Assembly: GCA_003339415.1 (NCBI GenBank)
Contig: PDHQ01000026.1
Location: forward strand, 124,001 to 188,000
Direction of reading: 5' to 3'
Source: Ophiocordyceps camponoti-saundersi (nom. inval.)
Lineage: Eukaryota > Ascomycota > Sordariomycetes > Hypocreales > Ophiocordycipitaceae
DNA length: 64,000 nt
Of the stretch, positions 35,001-44,747 are shown one piece after another. The notes beneath the pieces were generated by a model that was given only the letters and a program-made list of their open reading frames with translations, made no database searches and was not told the origin of the DNA. The first letter of the stretch is position 1, and each line of letters begins with the position of its first letter. The translations under genes and the position numbers were made by a program.

Positions 35001-36824
35001 TCTACGAGCAAGTGCCTGATCCAGGTGCTCAACCAGATGGCGGCCATCATCACGCAACCTCACGTATCCGTACACATTCTCGAGTTTCTGGCCTCGCTGA
35101 GTCGCCTTCACGACGTTTTGGTCAACTTCCGTGAGGATGACTACCGGATCGTTTTCGGCATCTGCTTCCGTTACCTCGAGTATGCCAGAGAGAAGCGGCA
35201 GTCTAACCGCAGCAGTCACGTTAGCGAAGCCTCGGCACCGATGACGCCGGGTTCGAATGCTGCCGAGACAAACCCTTCTGAGGAGCTTCCGCAATACGTT
35301 CACGCTATGGCCTACCATGTCATACTGTTCTGGTTTCTTGCTTTGAAGCTCCAGGATCGAGCCCACCATGTGGGATGGATCGTCAGAAAGCTCTTCGCCG
35401 ACGGCGATGGCTACGGACAGGCGGCTGACGACCAGGCTTTGACGTCCATAGACTTCATGCAGAGGGTGGCCTTTGCTGACGTGGGCGAGTCGGCTGAAGA
35501 CCCTTATTTCACCGAGGATCGGTTCGGGGCCATAGCCAAGAAGCAGTGGCTCCTAGGCAACAGCATCATCACCATAAAGCAGGCTACGGCGACCGGATGG
35601 GCTCAAATAATCAAAAGACAGCCGTCGGGGACATCAGCGTATACGGTCCGGGAATTGCTGAGGCCGCCGCCGCCCCATCAGACCGAGGCACAGTTCGACA
35701 TTAGTCGCGATGGCCGAGCGACGTCTAATGGCGTCCTTCCCAGCCACTTGCTTGTTCAGCTGATGGCCCCGGTGCCGCAGACGTTCGAGTCAGCGCGCCC
35801 CATTCCGTTGCCCGACGACGAAGCGACAGAGCGTGCGATCAGGGTTTTTGATAGGAACTCAAGCCTTGACGGACACAAAGTGGGCGTCATCTACATTGGC
35901 GAGGGACAGACGCAAGAGGCCGATATCCTGGCCAACGTCTCTGGGAGCAAGGACTACCTCGAGTTCCTCAATAATCTGGGGACCTTGACGAAGCTCAAGG
36001 GGGCTACGTTCAACACGCAAGGCCTGGATCGTGAGTACGACTCAGACGGCGAATATACCTTTTGCTGGAGGGACAGGGTGACGGAGATTGTCTTTCATGT
36101 AACGACGCAGATGCCGACGGACCTGAAGCGGGATGCCAACTGCACGATGAAGAAGCGACATATCGGCAACGATTTCGTCAACATCATATTCAACGACTCA
36201 GGTCTCCCATTTCGGTTCGACACGTTCCCCAGCCAGTTCAACTTTGTCAATATTGTCATCACGCCGGCATCGCGTGCTTCGTTTATTGCGATGCGCGAGG
36301 CCGAGGCCGAGGCGAGCCTGGGCCGGAAGCAGCCGTTCTACAGAGTGCGGGTGATGAGCAAGCCTGGCTTCCCCGAGGTGTCGCCGGCATCGGAGACGAA
36401 GATGATATCGTTGACAGCTCTGGCTGGCTTCGTCCGTCTTCTCGCCCTCAACGCGTCCATGTTCTCGGTAGTGTGGCATAATCAAGAGGGTGGCGAGCAC
36501 ATCAGCTCTTGGAGCGCCAGGCTACGAGAAATTAAGAGGATGCGTGACAGATACGGGCCCAAAGCGATGATGGCATCCTCTCCGCCGGGCACTGCGCCGG
36601 CTGGCGGCCAACAGCCGGAAGCGGCGCGTGCCGGCAGCAGCGTGAGAGACAGCCTCAGCAGCTTACGGCGGACGAGTGTAGCAACTTTCTTTACTAGTGC
36701 GAGCGAACAGGCGTCACATCGGTCGTCGACGCTTTCAACATCGGCTGCTTCGAACGATACGGAGCTGCCAGCGGCGGCGAACCCGCTGATTGAGTCGGTT
36801 GACTTTTCCAAGTGGGCTCGCTGA
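32073..36824 (+). CDS. tsc2: Tuberin (TSC2) RapGAP-domain protein
   Basis: An intronless gene for 1583 residues. Tuberin is the GTPase-activating subunit of the TSC complex; it inactivates Rheb and so restrains TORC1. The first ~1150 residues are alpha-helical (tuberin N-terminal and DUF3384-like repeats), with low-complexity breaks near 205-225 (RRARRNAQATRG) and 630-655. The RapGAP domain spans about 1270-1440. It includes GQTQEADILANVSGSKDYLEFLNNLG, an EYDSDGEYTFCWRDR block, and KKRHIGNDFVNIIFNDSG, whose GND carries the catalytic Asn thumb (about residue 1365). GLPFRFDTFPSQFNFVNIVI follows. The GAP therefore looks active. A Ser-rich tail ends the protein. The start at 32073 fits the usual MSR-type beginning; in-frame upstream sequence is short. 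Confidence 0.95.
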   Translation: MSRQTEDEISSPSSARQGGFSNVFRTLTISRGDRSLHHLPSTASPPRADFANASSSIAHELSTNHMDALELLKSHVSSDRISAAGTLKYAISEYPVNSVLDIWYAARDMIEPANSAAMRTAGWELLTECAKHPSSTDLERREYFQTLTATANQEDFHLQLAAMVDLTNHGRAVTGFGYDLVPLLTNWLQVSYKAARRARRNAQATRGQTSTSRGRAAASGEEKNLTQLFQFFYDVIKFSFNNASEDSVTELLDSLLAICMNTSVEDDLRSCISILDAIVTFGAIPPHKLKDCVQVLASIFFMVPALQKKSWHNIGNLCKSHNGQAVVRVMLDILRNRPTDALGDKDTSREVKGSLAVLQKLLSKSAEKGYPTVPYAPLVDGLSNTLKASGSPRVYVALLQLINSLFDDGHGNTHRLLVDEDWSGCLEVAAECGKRLNGDSERKRGSSPARDEAPESVLERELLKLISRLDSIVKNRSGAFVPRESVIRFFAEVHSLLPDVTVRTVLDYFQEFRCCSPSDLRWEENLSLVLEAFFSNRQLSSETRLRALQTTMDAYEIVDLVGDGAEQNLIPRLAESVLRNVSEETDLSVLEAIMALMTSVVASCDMELFDYVVDKLREIVVNDRLKSPISFPPTPAAQSPCPSGLPSSPSDQSPSNIVTRGYVKMFLRVINSRGEKSVRLFNALVSIARAGHCEVDARLMAMKLLFRLRADWANRVFVTDDAEHNFLANAMCRTEASIAKKQAEETAQPLRLSKSEHVAQSRSSRGISFGQGPTHDRSIPVRTPSGAKSGQQKYCQMWSYPDAAALPEAVPKLISPILVSRVSPAREATEGTNYEVKAVRASALNMSAWLNAVLVVLQGSDWEVYSFVLVHLPSQLSNHAIFRGAIPEIQELRRLICEQIRTNGFQEPPFVSGLRRADVAICLFHSLTMILSYHEHFSKTDEDEIVKTFAYGIATWERTAKYCIHSLSICCHELPLSTSKCLIQVLNQMAAIITQPHVSVHILEFLASLSRLHDVLVNFREDDYRIVFGICFRYLEYAREKRQSNRSSHVSEASAPMTPGSNAAETNPSEELPQYVHAMAYHVILFWFLALKLQDRAHHVGWIVRKLFADGDGYGQAADDQALTSIDFMQRVAFADVGESAEDPYFTEDRFGAIAKKQWLLGNSIITIKQATATGWAQIIKRQPSGTSAYTVRELLRPPPPHQTEAQFDISRDGRATSNGVLPSHLLVQLMAPVPQTFESARPIPLPDDEATERAIRVFDRNSSLDGHKVGVIYIGEGQTQEADILANVSGSKDYLEFLNNLGTLTKLKGATFNTQGLDREYDSDGEYTFCWRDRVTEIVFHVTTQMPTDLKRDANCTMKKRHIGNDFVNIIFNDSGLPFRFDTFPSQFNFVNIVITPASRASFIAMREAEAEASLGRKQPFYRVRVMSKPGFPEVSPASETKMISLTALAGFVRLLALNASMFSVVWHNQEGGEHISSWSARLREIKRMRDRYGPKAMMASSPPGTAPAGGQQPEAARAGSSVRDSLSSLRRTSVATFFTSASEQASHRSSTLSTSAASNDTELPAAANPLIESVDFSKWAR

Positions 36825-37359
36825 TGGTGACTGACAGGGAATTCGGGGAACTTAGGGTGGAAAGGACCAAAAAAGGCGTATGTAAGGATCAGGATCGAAT
36901 CTCGGCTGCGAATCGTCACGATCGGTTCACGAACTGTCGTGCATGTATGTACATAGCGGATGGGAGGGGGCTTCAAGGCTCCAGAGCGGCGGAGAATCAG
37001 ATAGGAAGAGAATCAACACATGATGACAAGAGTGCCACGATGTGAAGATTGTGATTGGGTTTGCCATGGTTCGATCTCGAGGCGTATTCGGTTCCGTGGT
37101 GAAGGAAATGCTGTGACGAGTGCTTTACATGACTTGAAAGGAGGCTGTCAGTTGAATGGTGTGGCGAGGCTGCGCAATGTCGGACGAGGCTGAGGAAATC
37201 AAAGTACATGTACTTACTACCTCCATGACAGCGCTCCACAGAATGCGTACCCATACATGCATCACATCAACACAGCATCCGTTTGACCTCTTCACAACAT
37301 TTCTTCTCTCTATTTGCGCAGGTAGATGAGCCTCGCTTCAAGACCCTAATCGACACGGC
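36825..37359. other. Spacer between tsc2 and mis6
   Basis: A 535-bp tandem intergenic region containing the tsc2 3' end and the mis6 promoter. No gene or repeat stands out. Confidence 0.5.
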
Positions 37360-39889
37360 ATGGCGCCCACTTCCGACGCAGCCATCGAACTTCTCACGCA
37401 AGACGTCATCGGCGGTAAGCATCTTCCCCAATTCGCCGGAGCCTCTCTCTCTCTCTCCCCCGCAGTCACTCACGCCGGCAGCTTCCCGAATCCCGCCCAA
37501 GTCGCGTTCTGCCAGCATCAAGCCGACGGTCGCTCGGCTCGCGTCTCTCGCCTACGAGAATGGAGTCTCAACGGACGTTCTTGCGCAGCTCATCGACCTC
37601 GTCGCCTTGCCTAGCTTACTCGACCAGGCCAGCCTTGCGACGGTTGCGCGAAACCTTTACCCGAAGGGCTGCGTCTCGCGTCGCGTCGTGCTGAGAGTCG
37701 TTTGCGCGCTTGGACATGGTGCGAAGAAACCGTCGTTGGCACTGCAGGCTATCCTATTGAAATGGCTCGTTATGGTCTTTCATCTTCTGGAGGAGCGTGC
37801 TGTTTTGACCAGGGCGTATCCGGTTTTGTTTAACTTGCTTGATACTGCCGCGATTCGGTAAGCAGCGTGGGCACGAAGGGGTTTTCCTCGCTCACCATTC
37901 TATAGGCCGCAACTTGCGCATCTGCTCGCTCTGATCACAAGGAGGAAGCATGTCAGACCGTTCAGAATCCAGGCCCTGTGGGTGCCCCCTTCTACTGCGT
38001 CGTCCTTATTCGTCGCTGACGTTATAGACAGACTCGATCTCTCAAGGCAGACCGGGAATGATCCCTCCATCGTTGGCTTGCTACGCGTCTTCAAGGACTA
38101 CTACCCAGAGATCATCGTCGGCGAGGCTATCCGCGGCAAGGCCTCGGCTTTCAAGGTAGGCCCTTGACGCGCCTCCTGGTCCGGCCTCGCGCCGACTGAC
38201 GTGAGCAGCACCCCGATCCGCACTGGAGTACAAGACTCGATGAGATTCAGGAGTCCGGCCGCGAGTCCGCACAGGGGCGCTCTACCGGTCCGCGTCATGG
38301 CTTCAGAGTCAACAAGCCCGTTAACCGTTCTCACGGACTTATTCCCGCCGTCCAGACCATCCAGGCTACAGAGGTAGGTTGCTCTCCTGTGCCTCATCCA
38401 AGCGGCGGCTAATGGTTGCTAGGATTCCGTCACTTTGGAGGAGATCGACAGCGTCGAGGACTTTGTCCAGAACCTGGAGAAGATCGAGTTACCAAATCAG
38501 CTCGTCGCCATCTTGGCCGATCCACTCCTCCAGAAGCTGCTCTTCCTGCGGCCGGGGCCTGAGTCGCAAAGACGTGTGGCCAACTGGCTCACATCGGTCC
38601 TGCGTGACTTTGTCGAGGGAGACGTAGACCAGGAGACGCTGTGGGCCGTCTTGGCTGTGCTCCGCGATTTCGTCGTGCAAACAAGGGCGAGTAGCTATCT
38701 CAGGGATCTTTCTTCCTGTGTCTGGCTCTAATGTGTCTCAGACCTTACCTCCGGTCTTTCTCGACTACTTTCCCCGTTTTGCCGAGTCTTGGGGAGGCTT
38801 CGGCTGCAGGGGAATCGTCTTCGACCTCCTTAGCCATGCTCCTCTGCACGACTTTGCAGGTCTGTTCGCCGAATCCCTCCCAGCAACGTCTATCTGACTC
38901 TTCATCTAGAGCTTTATGAGCACGTATTTCAACCGCTGGAGGCAGCGGTTCAGGATGACTCCCCAGCGACGCAGGTGGCGCTGCTTACATTTTACACCAA
39001 CCTCCTCGACAGCTGGATCACCGTCCTGCGGTCGAACGAGGTTATCTCACCCAACGTCAGCCAGATCGTCGCGGCCCTCGTCCGCCACGTTAGCCGCTTG
39101 GCGCTCACGGTCCTTCAGACAAAACCCGGCCTCGCGTCCGAGTCGGCCATCCTCTCCTTTTACGAGCAGACAGTCCGATTGGTGAGCGACGATGTGCTCA
39201 AGCTTCACATGCGCATCGAGCTGCCGCCGTCAGTGCTGGTCTATACGCTCTTCTTCAGCCCGTCGCTTGCGACCGTATCGCGCCTTTGCGCGATCCTCGC
39301 CTGCTACAAGAAGGGTTTCGAGACGGCCATGTCGACTAAGGCCCGTCACGACGGCAGCTCGCGCGTCGACGCGCTGTCGTATGATCGCGCCTATGTTAAC
39401 CGCTACAACGGCTTCCTCATGGACATGTGCAACTGTTTGTGGCGTGCGCGCGCTTTCAGTGATACGGATACTAACGCGCGCGGCTGCATGATACCTCGAC
39501 CGACCGTCTCGGCACTGGAAGCCTACGTCTCCTCCATCGACAGGGGTTCTTCCCTGGCGACTCTCCTTTCCATATCGCACGCGCCCGTGCTGTGTCTCGT
39601 CAGCATTCGCCGGGTGCGTGAGCTCGAGGACGCGGCACCGGACGGTTCCCTCCGGACGAGACACGCTGGGCCGGTGACGCAGGGAAGCCTGGCCAAGCTG
39701 ACGACGGCGGGGGGCGTTAAGCTCAGTTGGCAAGAGTACCGCATCGACGTCCTGCGCTCGCTGAGTAGCAGAGGACTTCCGGGTGTGACGGAGCTGCTGA
39801 AGAACACTATGACGGTGCTGAAGAATTCGATGGAGGGGGGAGGCGCTTCGGCTCCTCAAGCGACTGGTCGAGCGACTGGCTCGCAATGA
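37360..39889 (+). CDS. mis6: Inner kinetochore protein Mis6 / CENP-I (Ctf3)
   Basis: Eight exons are proposed: 37360-37414, 37482-37857, 37906-37977, 38032-38155, 38209-38373, 38423-38686, 38742-38859, 38910-39889, giving 717 residues. Introns are 48-67 bp. Mis6/CENP-I belongs to the CCAN and helps load CENP-A at centromeres. Family blocks recovered by splicing include NLYPKGCVSRRVV, KPSLALQAILLKWLVMV, HLLALITRRKHVRPFRIQALLDLS and VGLLRVFKDYYPEIIVGEA. Further on are LPNQLVAILADPLLQKLL and ALLTFYTNLLDSWITVL. The intron at 38687-38741 appears to start with GC (GCGAGT), because only this choice keeps VVQTR joined to TLPPVFLDYF. The first intron is the least certain: acceptor 37481 was chosen because 37465 leads to a stop. 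Overall length is normal. Confidence 0.9.
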
Positions 39890-40191
39890 GAAAATACTGA
39901 CCCAGCTGATCAACTTTAGTATTGAATCTGCATTGCCGAGAGACGGACTCCTGTAACCCTTTTACAAAGATGAGAGGGTATCATCAACGAGAGAGAATTC
40001 ATGCCGTCTTCAGCGCCCTTCCGTTTCCCAGAGGACGAAGAACAGCAGCGATGACGAAGGCTAGTCCCAGATATGATGTTGAATACCAGCGAAAGGACGG
40101 GCCTCATGTCCGGGCGGTTTTGTGCAGAGAATGATGGGCGTGAGGCTTCGGATCAGGAGGGACAATTCTACGCTTCCAGAACAAAGGCCAT
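39890..40191. other. Convergent 3' spacer
   Basis: Short region between the mis6 and caf16 stop codons. No gene seen. Confidence 0.6.
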
Positions 40192-41061
40192 CTACGTGTC
40201 GTTTTGTTTCGACTCGTAACCATAACCGCCAATGTTGGTGTCGCCGAAGCCGTAGGTCTTGCCCTCGGAGCCCAGATTGGTGCAGTCACGCGGCCCTCGA
40301 TCTTTGATGTCAGCCTCGAGCCAGCGGAGAGTAAGATCACCGAGGCGGCTGTTTCCGGAGGGGGCAGGACCGCCGACGAAGCGGAGCATCTCCTCGGCCG
40401 GGCCCCATTCCCTGACGGCGCCGAGGTGCATGTGAACGAGATGGGTAGGCCATTCGGCCAGGTTATCGAGAATATGAGTGGCGTAGACGATGGAGCAGTC
40501 GCGAGATTCCGTTTCTCTTCTCAGCCAATCGAGGAAGCGGGACCTGGCGAGAACGTCGAGATCGACGGTGATTTCATCGAGAAATAGGACAGACCAGGGA
40601 CGAAGGAGGCCCATGGCCAATTGAACCCTTCTCCTCTCTCCGTCAGAGATGGCATGCATGCGCCAACGAGTGTCGACATCCAACAAAGTAACGAGATCAT
40701 CTCTTCGACGAGGAAAGGCATCACCTCCGACCGAAGCCAAGAGATGGTGGACCGGTATATCATTCCCTCTCACGACGGGGTTAAGAACCCATTCGAGACC
40801 CAAGTACGTGACGCCCTCGAGCGGCAAAGCGAAAGGGTCGAGACCACATACGGAGACGGAACCCGCGGGCGCGAGACGCTGTCCCGCTAGGAGTCGAAGC
40901 AGAGTCGTCTTCCCTGACCCGTTGGCGCCGATGAGCAGCGTCCGTGATCGGGGTGGTAGACGGAGTGTTATGTCGCGGATGCCGCTTGCGTGGGAGGCGA
41001 AGGTGTAGCTTAGATTCTTGGTGATGATTTCCGGCGGGCCGACGGGGGGGTTAGAGGACAT
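40192..41061 (-). CDS. caf16: CCR4-NOT-associated ABC ATPase Caf16
   Basis: An intronless 289-residue stand-alone ABC ATPase, the same length as yeast Caf16. It has one nucleotide-binding domain and no membrane segments. Walker A is GANGSGKTT (residues 45-53), the signature is AISDGERRRVQLAM, Walker B is SVLFLDEIT, and the H-loop is YATHI. The DGERRR signature replacing LSGGQ is characteristic of the Caf16 group, which links to the CCR4-NOT transcription and mRNA-decay complex in yeast. The Q-loop and D-loop regions are present (GLEWVLNP, TVDLD), so ATPase activity is likely. The C-terminal ~35 residues (GFGDTNIGGYGYESK) are variable. It is divergent from pol31 with only 228 bases between the start codons, so the two promoters must overlap. 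Confidence 0.93.
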   Translation of the reverse strand: MSSNPPVGPPEIITKNLSYTFASHASGIRDITLRLPPRSRTLLIGANGSGKTTLLRLLAGQRLAPAGSVSVCGLDPFALPLEGVTYLGLEWVLNPVVRGNDIPVHHLLASVGGDAFPRRRDDLVTLLDVDTRWRMHAISDGERRRVQLAMGLLRPWSVLFLDEITVDLDVLARSRFLDWLRRETESRDCSIVYATHILDNLAEWPTHLVHMHLGAVREWGPAEEMLRFVGGPAPSGNSRLGDLTLRWLEADIKDRGPRDCTNLGSEGKTYGFGDTNIGGYGYESKQNDT

Positions 41062-41289
41062 TGCTGCGGTGCGGAAATTGTTTAGTTGGGATGCTTAAGG
41101 TTGAGGTTGGCTCTCGTTCGTCCGGGTCGGAGCAGAGGAGACGGAGCCGATGCGATTTCGGAGCCGAAGCGGTGGGTGTGCGTCGGAGGTCGGGAGGGAT
41201 TGTTCCGAAGCGTTCATCAATCTCGAGACGCGATACGTGATACGCGTTTAGAGGCTTATACATCGATAGATCCTTCAACGACGACGACC
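41062..41289. promoter_or_regulatory. Compact bidirectional promoter, caf16 / pol31
   Basis: Only 228 bases separate two divergent start codons. ACGCGT at 41242-41247, 43 bases before the pol31 ATG, matches the MluI cell-cycle box; a related GACGCGAT lies 15 bases further upstream. Cell-cycle use is inferred. Confidence 0.5.
41242..41247. promoter_or_regulatory. ACGCGT (MCB-like) box before pol31
   Basis: Located 43 bases upstream of the pol31 start codon, inside the 228-bp bidirectional promoter. MBF-type factors bind this core in budding and fission yeast. Confidence 0.4.
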
Positions 41290-43004
41290 ATGGTCGCTTT
41301 ACAGGATGCTTGCGGCAACTTGCTGCAAAGCCCAAGGTGATAATAATTCCATCTCTCCATCTCCTTCGAATCAACACGAAAGACTAACATTTTCCCCCGC
41401 AACAACCACCAGCAATGACCCCCCCTCACCAGCAGTCCGGTCCAACACCGACTACGCACCCCTCCCATCCTTCGCCCTCGACAAGCAGCGATCGTACAAG
41501 CAGCAGTACGGCGATATGTACTTCCTCCGCCTCACGAAGCTACGACCCTTCGTCGATGAGGCCGCGTCCAAGGCGTGGCGGGGCACGATCATCGGAGGCG
41601 AGGAGGCGAGGAGGGTGGATCGCGTGCTTGATGTTCGGCAGGGGGAGCTGTGTTGGGTTTCGGGAACGGTTTACATGGACATGCCGCTGAAGCCCAATAT
41701 CCTGGACGATGTTTCCAAAGATGTGCGTGTCTCTTTCTTTTCTTTCTTCACCCCTTCTCAGTACGAAAGACTGGGCTAAATCGCTTTATGAATAAACCAG
41801 CGCTGGATCTCAGCTCCAGTCTCGACGCAAAGATACTACTCAGACGAAGAAGCCGACCAGATAATGCTAGAAGACGACTCAGGCCGCGTCAGACTAGTGG
41901 GCGAAATGGCGCGCTCCGTGCCCCTCGTCACAGGCTGCATCGTCGCCGTCATGGGCACGGAGAACAGCAGCGGCGAGTTCGAAGTTCTCGACATCAAGTT
42001 CCCAGATTTCGCGCCCCAGCCTTCGCGATGGGAGCTCACGAAGAAGGCGGAAGCGGTGGAAACGTCTTCTTCGCCTTTGATAGCTCTCGTTTCCGGCCTT
42101 GGATTCTCATCCGTCGACGCTTCGCATTCTCTGGAGTTGAGCCTGTTGAGGGAATTCCTCTTGGGCGAATCTCTGTCTTCGTCGGCTCAGGTTCAAGCAT
42201 CGCGTATAAGCCGTCTTATCATCGCCGGAGACTCAGTAAGCGATAAACCGCCCGAGATAGAACAAGGCGATAAAGCCACCAGCGGCAACAAACTTAAATC
42301 CGCCGCTAAGAAATACGGCTACGACGCAAGCGCCTATAACCCGCTTCCCTCGCAGCTCCTCGACGAATTCCTCGCCGAGTTGCTGCCCTCCATGCCGGTG
42401 ACGCTCATGCCTGGATCTCGCGACCCGGCTAACGCGAGCTACCCGCAGCAGCCGATGCATCTGGCCATGTTCCCTCGAGCGAGATGCTTCGGTCCCGATT
42501 CCTCTTCTTCTTCGTCGCACGGCTGGCTCGACAACGTTACCAATCCCTTCGAGGCCGAGGTCGCTGGATGGCGCGTCCTCGCTACTTCCGGCCAAAACGT
42601 AGATGATGTGTTCAAGTATACCGAGAGCAACGATCGGCTCGGCATGATGGAAGCAATGTGTCGATGGCGATGCAGCGCACCGACTGCACCGGACACGCTA
42701 TGTAAGCATTCTCTCTCTCTCCCTCCCCTCTCCTTCTCTACAACCCCTGAAACTAATCCCCCGAAACCTCTCAGGGAGCTACCCCTTCCAAGAAGAAGAC
42801 CCCTTCGTCATGAAAGCCTGTCCGCACATCTACCTGGTAGGCTGTCAGCCCGACTTCTCCACCAAGCTAGTCCACGGCCCGCAAGGCCAGACTGTCCGGC
42901 TCATCACCCTCCCCTCTTTTGTCGAGACCAAGGAGCTGGCTCTGCTGGATACGGAGACGCTTGAGGTGACCAGGGTCAAGATCGAGGTGGATTTGTCTCG
43001 GTGA
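41290..43004 (+). CDS. pol31: DNA polymerase delta subunit 2 (Pol31/Cdc1)
   Basis: Four exons (41290-41336, 41413-41722, 41801-42701, 42775-43004), with introns of 76, 78 and 73 bp, give 495 residues (yeast Pol31 487). It is the essential B subunit that binds the CysB cluster of Pol3. The spliced N-terminus reads MVALQDACGNLLQSPSNDPPSP, then the family block YKQQYGDMYFLRLTKLRP. The OB-fold part includes LCWVSGTVYMDMPLKPNIL joined to RWISAPVS and EDDSGRVRLVGE. The calcineurin-like phosphoesterase part has RLIIAGDS, LMPGSRDPANASYPQQPMH, a TSGQNVDD block and, after the last splice, TLWSYPFQEEDPFV. The metal-binding His/Asp set is degenerate, as in eukaryotic B subunits, so no phosphatase activity is expected. 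Confidence 0.94.
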
Positions 43005-43160
43005 AGGGCGGGACGACCTCTTGGAAGGGGGGGTGGGAGGCGTTTGTTGTTGTCGCTTTACGGCTGTTATACCCATCCCTCTATCATCCCTAGAAGCAAC
43101 CTGATAACCTTTTTTCGTCTCTTGGCAAGCAGCGGACCCTGATATCCCTTTTTTTTATGT

Positions 43161-43214
43161 GGTCATTGCAGCGGCTTATAGATCCTACTATCTGAACATC
43201 TCTCCGGAGGTGCC
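43161..43214 (+). repeat. Dispersed hairpin element, copy A
   Basis: Shares most of its bases with copies at 59343-59420 and 63595-63671, all in the same orientation; the shared core includes CATCTCTC and GAGGTGCC. Copy A loses similarity after GAGGTGCC, and its GGCT...ATCC hairpin is imperfect. Differences from the others are largely G-to-A and C-to-T transitions. Confidence 0.75.
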
Positions 43215-43704
43215 TTCCGTACCAAGTGTGCACATCCTGTTTGGCATAGCTCAACGATCCCTTTCTCCCATCGATTAGCTTTACCGGCCTGTTGCTCGCA
43301 GCCGGAAGCACAGCGGGATAGCACAGCGGTCGAGTTATCGAGAGCATAGTGAGAGTCGTGCTCGATGATTGCTAGCTGGTATTCCAGACTGGGCTGTAGT
43401 GGTTGTAAGCCCAGGCCGGCGTCGGAAGCATATGGTTAGGTGTACAAATCTCACGGCAAAGCTTCTGACACAAGAGTATCTGTTCAATATACCATGGAGC
43501 TGTAAACTCCGCTCGAACTTCACAGTCATGAGTGCATTTCTCCTGCGGTGACTTATTGCTGGATATCGACTCGACACTACATACCAGGAACAGATTTCTG
43601 GGGACTCAGAACAGATTCATGGAGGCTCATAACAGATTGACCACCGAGGCTCAGGACAGAATCGTGGATGATCCAAGGGGACTCGACGCGGGGGAAATCG
43701 TGGA

Positions 43705-43955
43705 AAGGGCGAAAGCCATCGAGAAGACGAAAGTCATACAGAAGGTGAAGGACACCAAGAAGACGAAAGCCATACAGCAGGTGAAGGACATAAAAAACAC
43801 GAAAGCCATTCAGAGGAAGAAGGAGGCCGTGCGGATACAGAGGGTGAAAGCCATCCAGCGGGTGAAAGCTTTCCAGGGGATGAAAGTCCTGCAACTGTAG
43901 AGGGTGAAAGCCATACAGGAGCTGGAAGCAATACAAGGGGTAGAAGCCGTACACT
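43705..43955. repeat. Degenerate 18-bp tandem repeat in an open frame
   Basis: Units resembling GTGAAAGCCATACAGCGG repeat about 13 times with many changes. Units are in frame on the plus strand and read V/T-K-A-I-Q-R/Q, alternating with V-K-D-I-K-N. A 122-codon plus-strand frame at 43532-43900 covers most of it and an opposite frame is also open. No homology is recognised. Confidence 0.7.
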
Positions 43956-44530
43956 GAGTCGACTCCGCACCTTGATCAGAAACCGTGTGCTAAGGCTTAA
44001 AAAAGACCGCAACAAAGGCAAATGGAGTGCGAATCGAAGAAGTTAGGCGGTTTGTTCCAACGTATGAAGAATCTTCGGTTTTTGCTATATATAGGGTGTT
44101 GAACCTATCTATGACGCTCTCACACAGCACGTTCAGTTGGCTACACAACGTTTCCCGCTTTACCATGAACGATTTGCTACTTTTACTGTGACTATGAATA
44201 GCTTCTCTGCTCTTTGATAGAAAGCCTCGTTTGAGTTTCGTAGCCTGACTTGAACTATCACTATGGTTTGCGAAGAGAGTTACAGACAGAACAGCCACGT
44301 GGGTTGTATCCGTGATGCTGTGGCATATATATAGTATGGATACCAGCGGTCAGAATGCGGTTAAACCTACATGTTATGGTCCCCGATTCGTATCCATGTT
44401 CAGTATAATGAAGCTGAATCAATAAGATTCTTGGCCTCTTCTCTTCGCTGGATGAAGTGCTGAGTTAAAGAGAGTTACCGCGCACGTATAAAGAGGCTGA
44501 ATAATTCGGAAGCTGGGCACGCATGTAATC

Positions 44531-44568
44531 TATATCACATGACAGCATCATCATCATCACGTGATATA
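44531..44568. promoter_or_regulatory. Inverted repeat with E-box-like arm upstream of pro22
   Basis: TATATCAC (44531-44538) and GTGATATA (44561-44568) are perfect 8-bp arms. With TGA/TCA extensions they form near-matching TATATCACRTGA sites facing each other across a CATCATCAT spacer. The arrangement could bind a bHLH dimer pair; this is inferred. Confidence 0.4.
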
Positions 44569-44747
44569 TCCGCTCCTCCGCTGCTACCTACCCGACGACG
44601 ACGCACGCGCTCTTTTACTGCCTGCCACGACAGTCAACATTCATCGCGAGTTCCGTGGTCTGAAGGGGAAACAAGCTGCATGGAGTAACCTCCTGTGACG
44701 GCCATACATCACCGGCAAGGCCCCATCATGCCCAACCAAGCGAGGAT

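Larger units (their letters stand above)
43005..44747. other. AT-richer, repeat-bearing spacer, 1.74 kb
   Basis: No gene is supported. It holds a dispersed-repeat copy (43161-43214), an 18-bp degenerate tandem repeat (43705-43955) and an inverted repeat with a CACGTGA arm (44531-44568) about 180 bases upstream of pro22. Base composition is visibly more AT-rich than the flanking genes. It may contain decayed mobile DNA, but no transposase or reverse-transcriptase motif was recognised. Confidence 0.5.
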
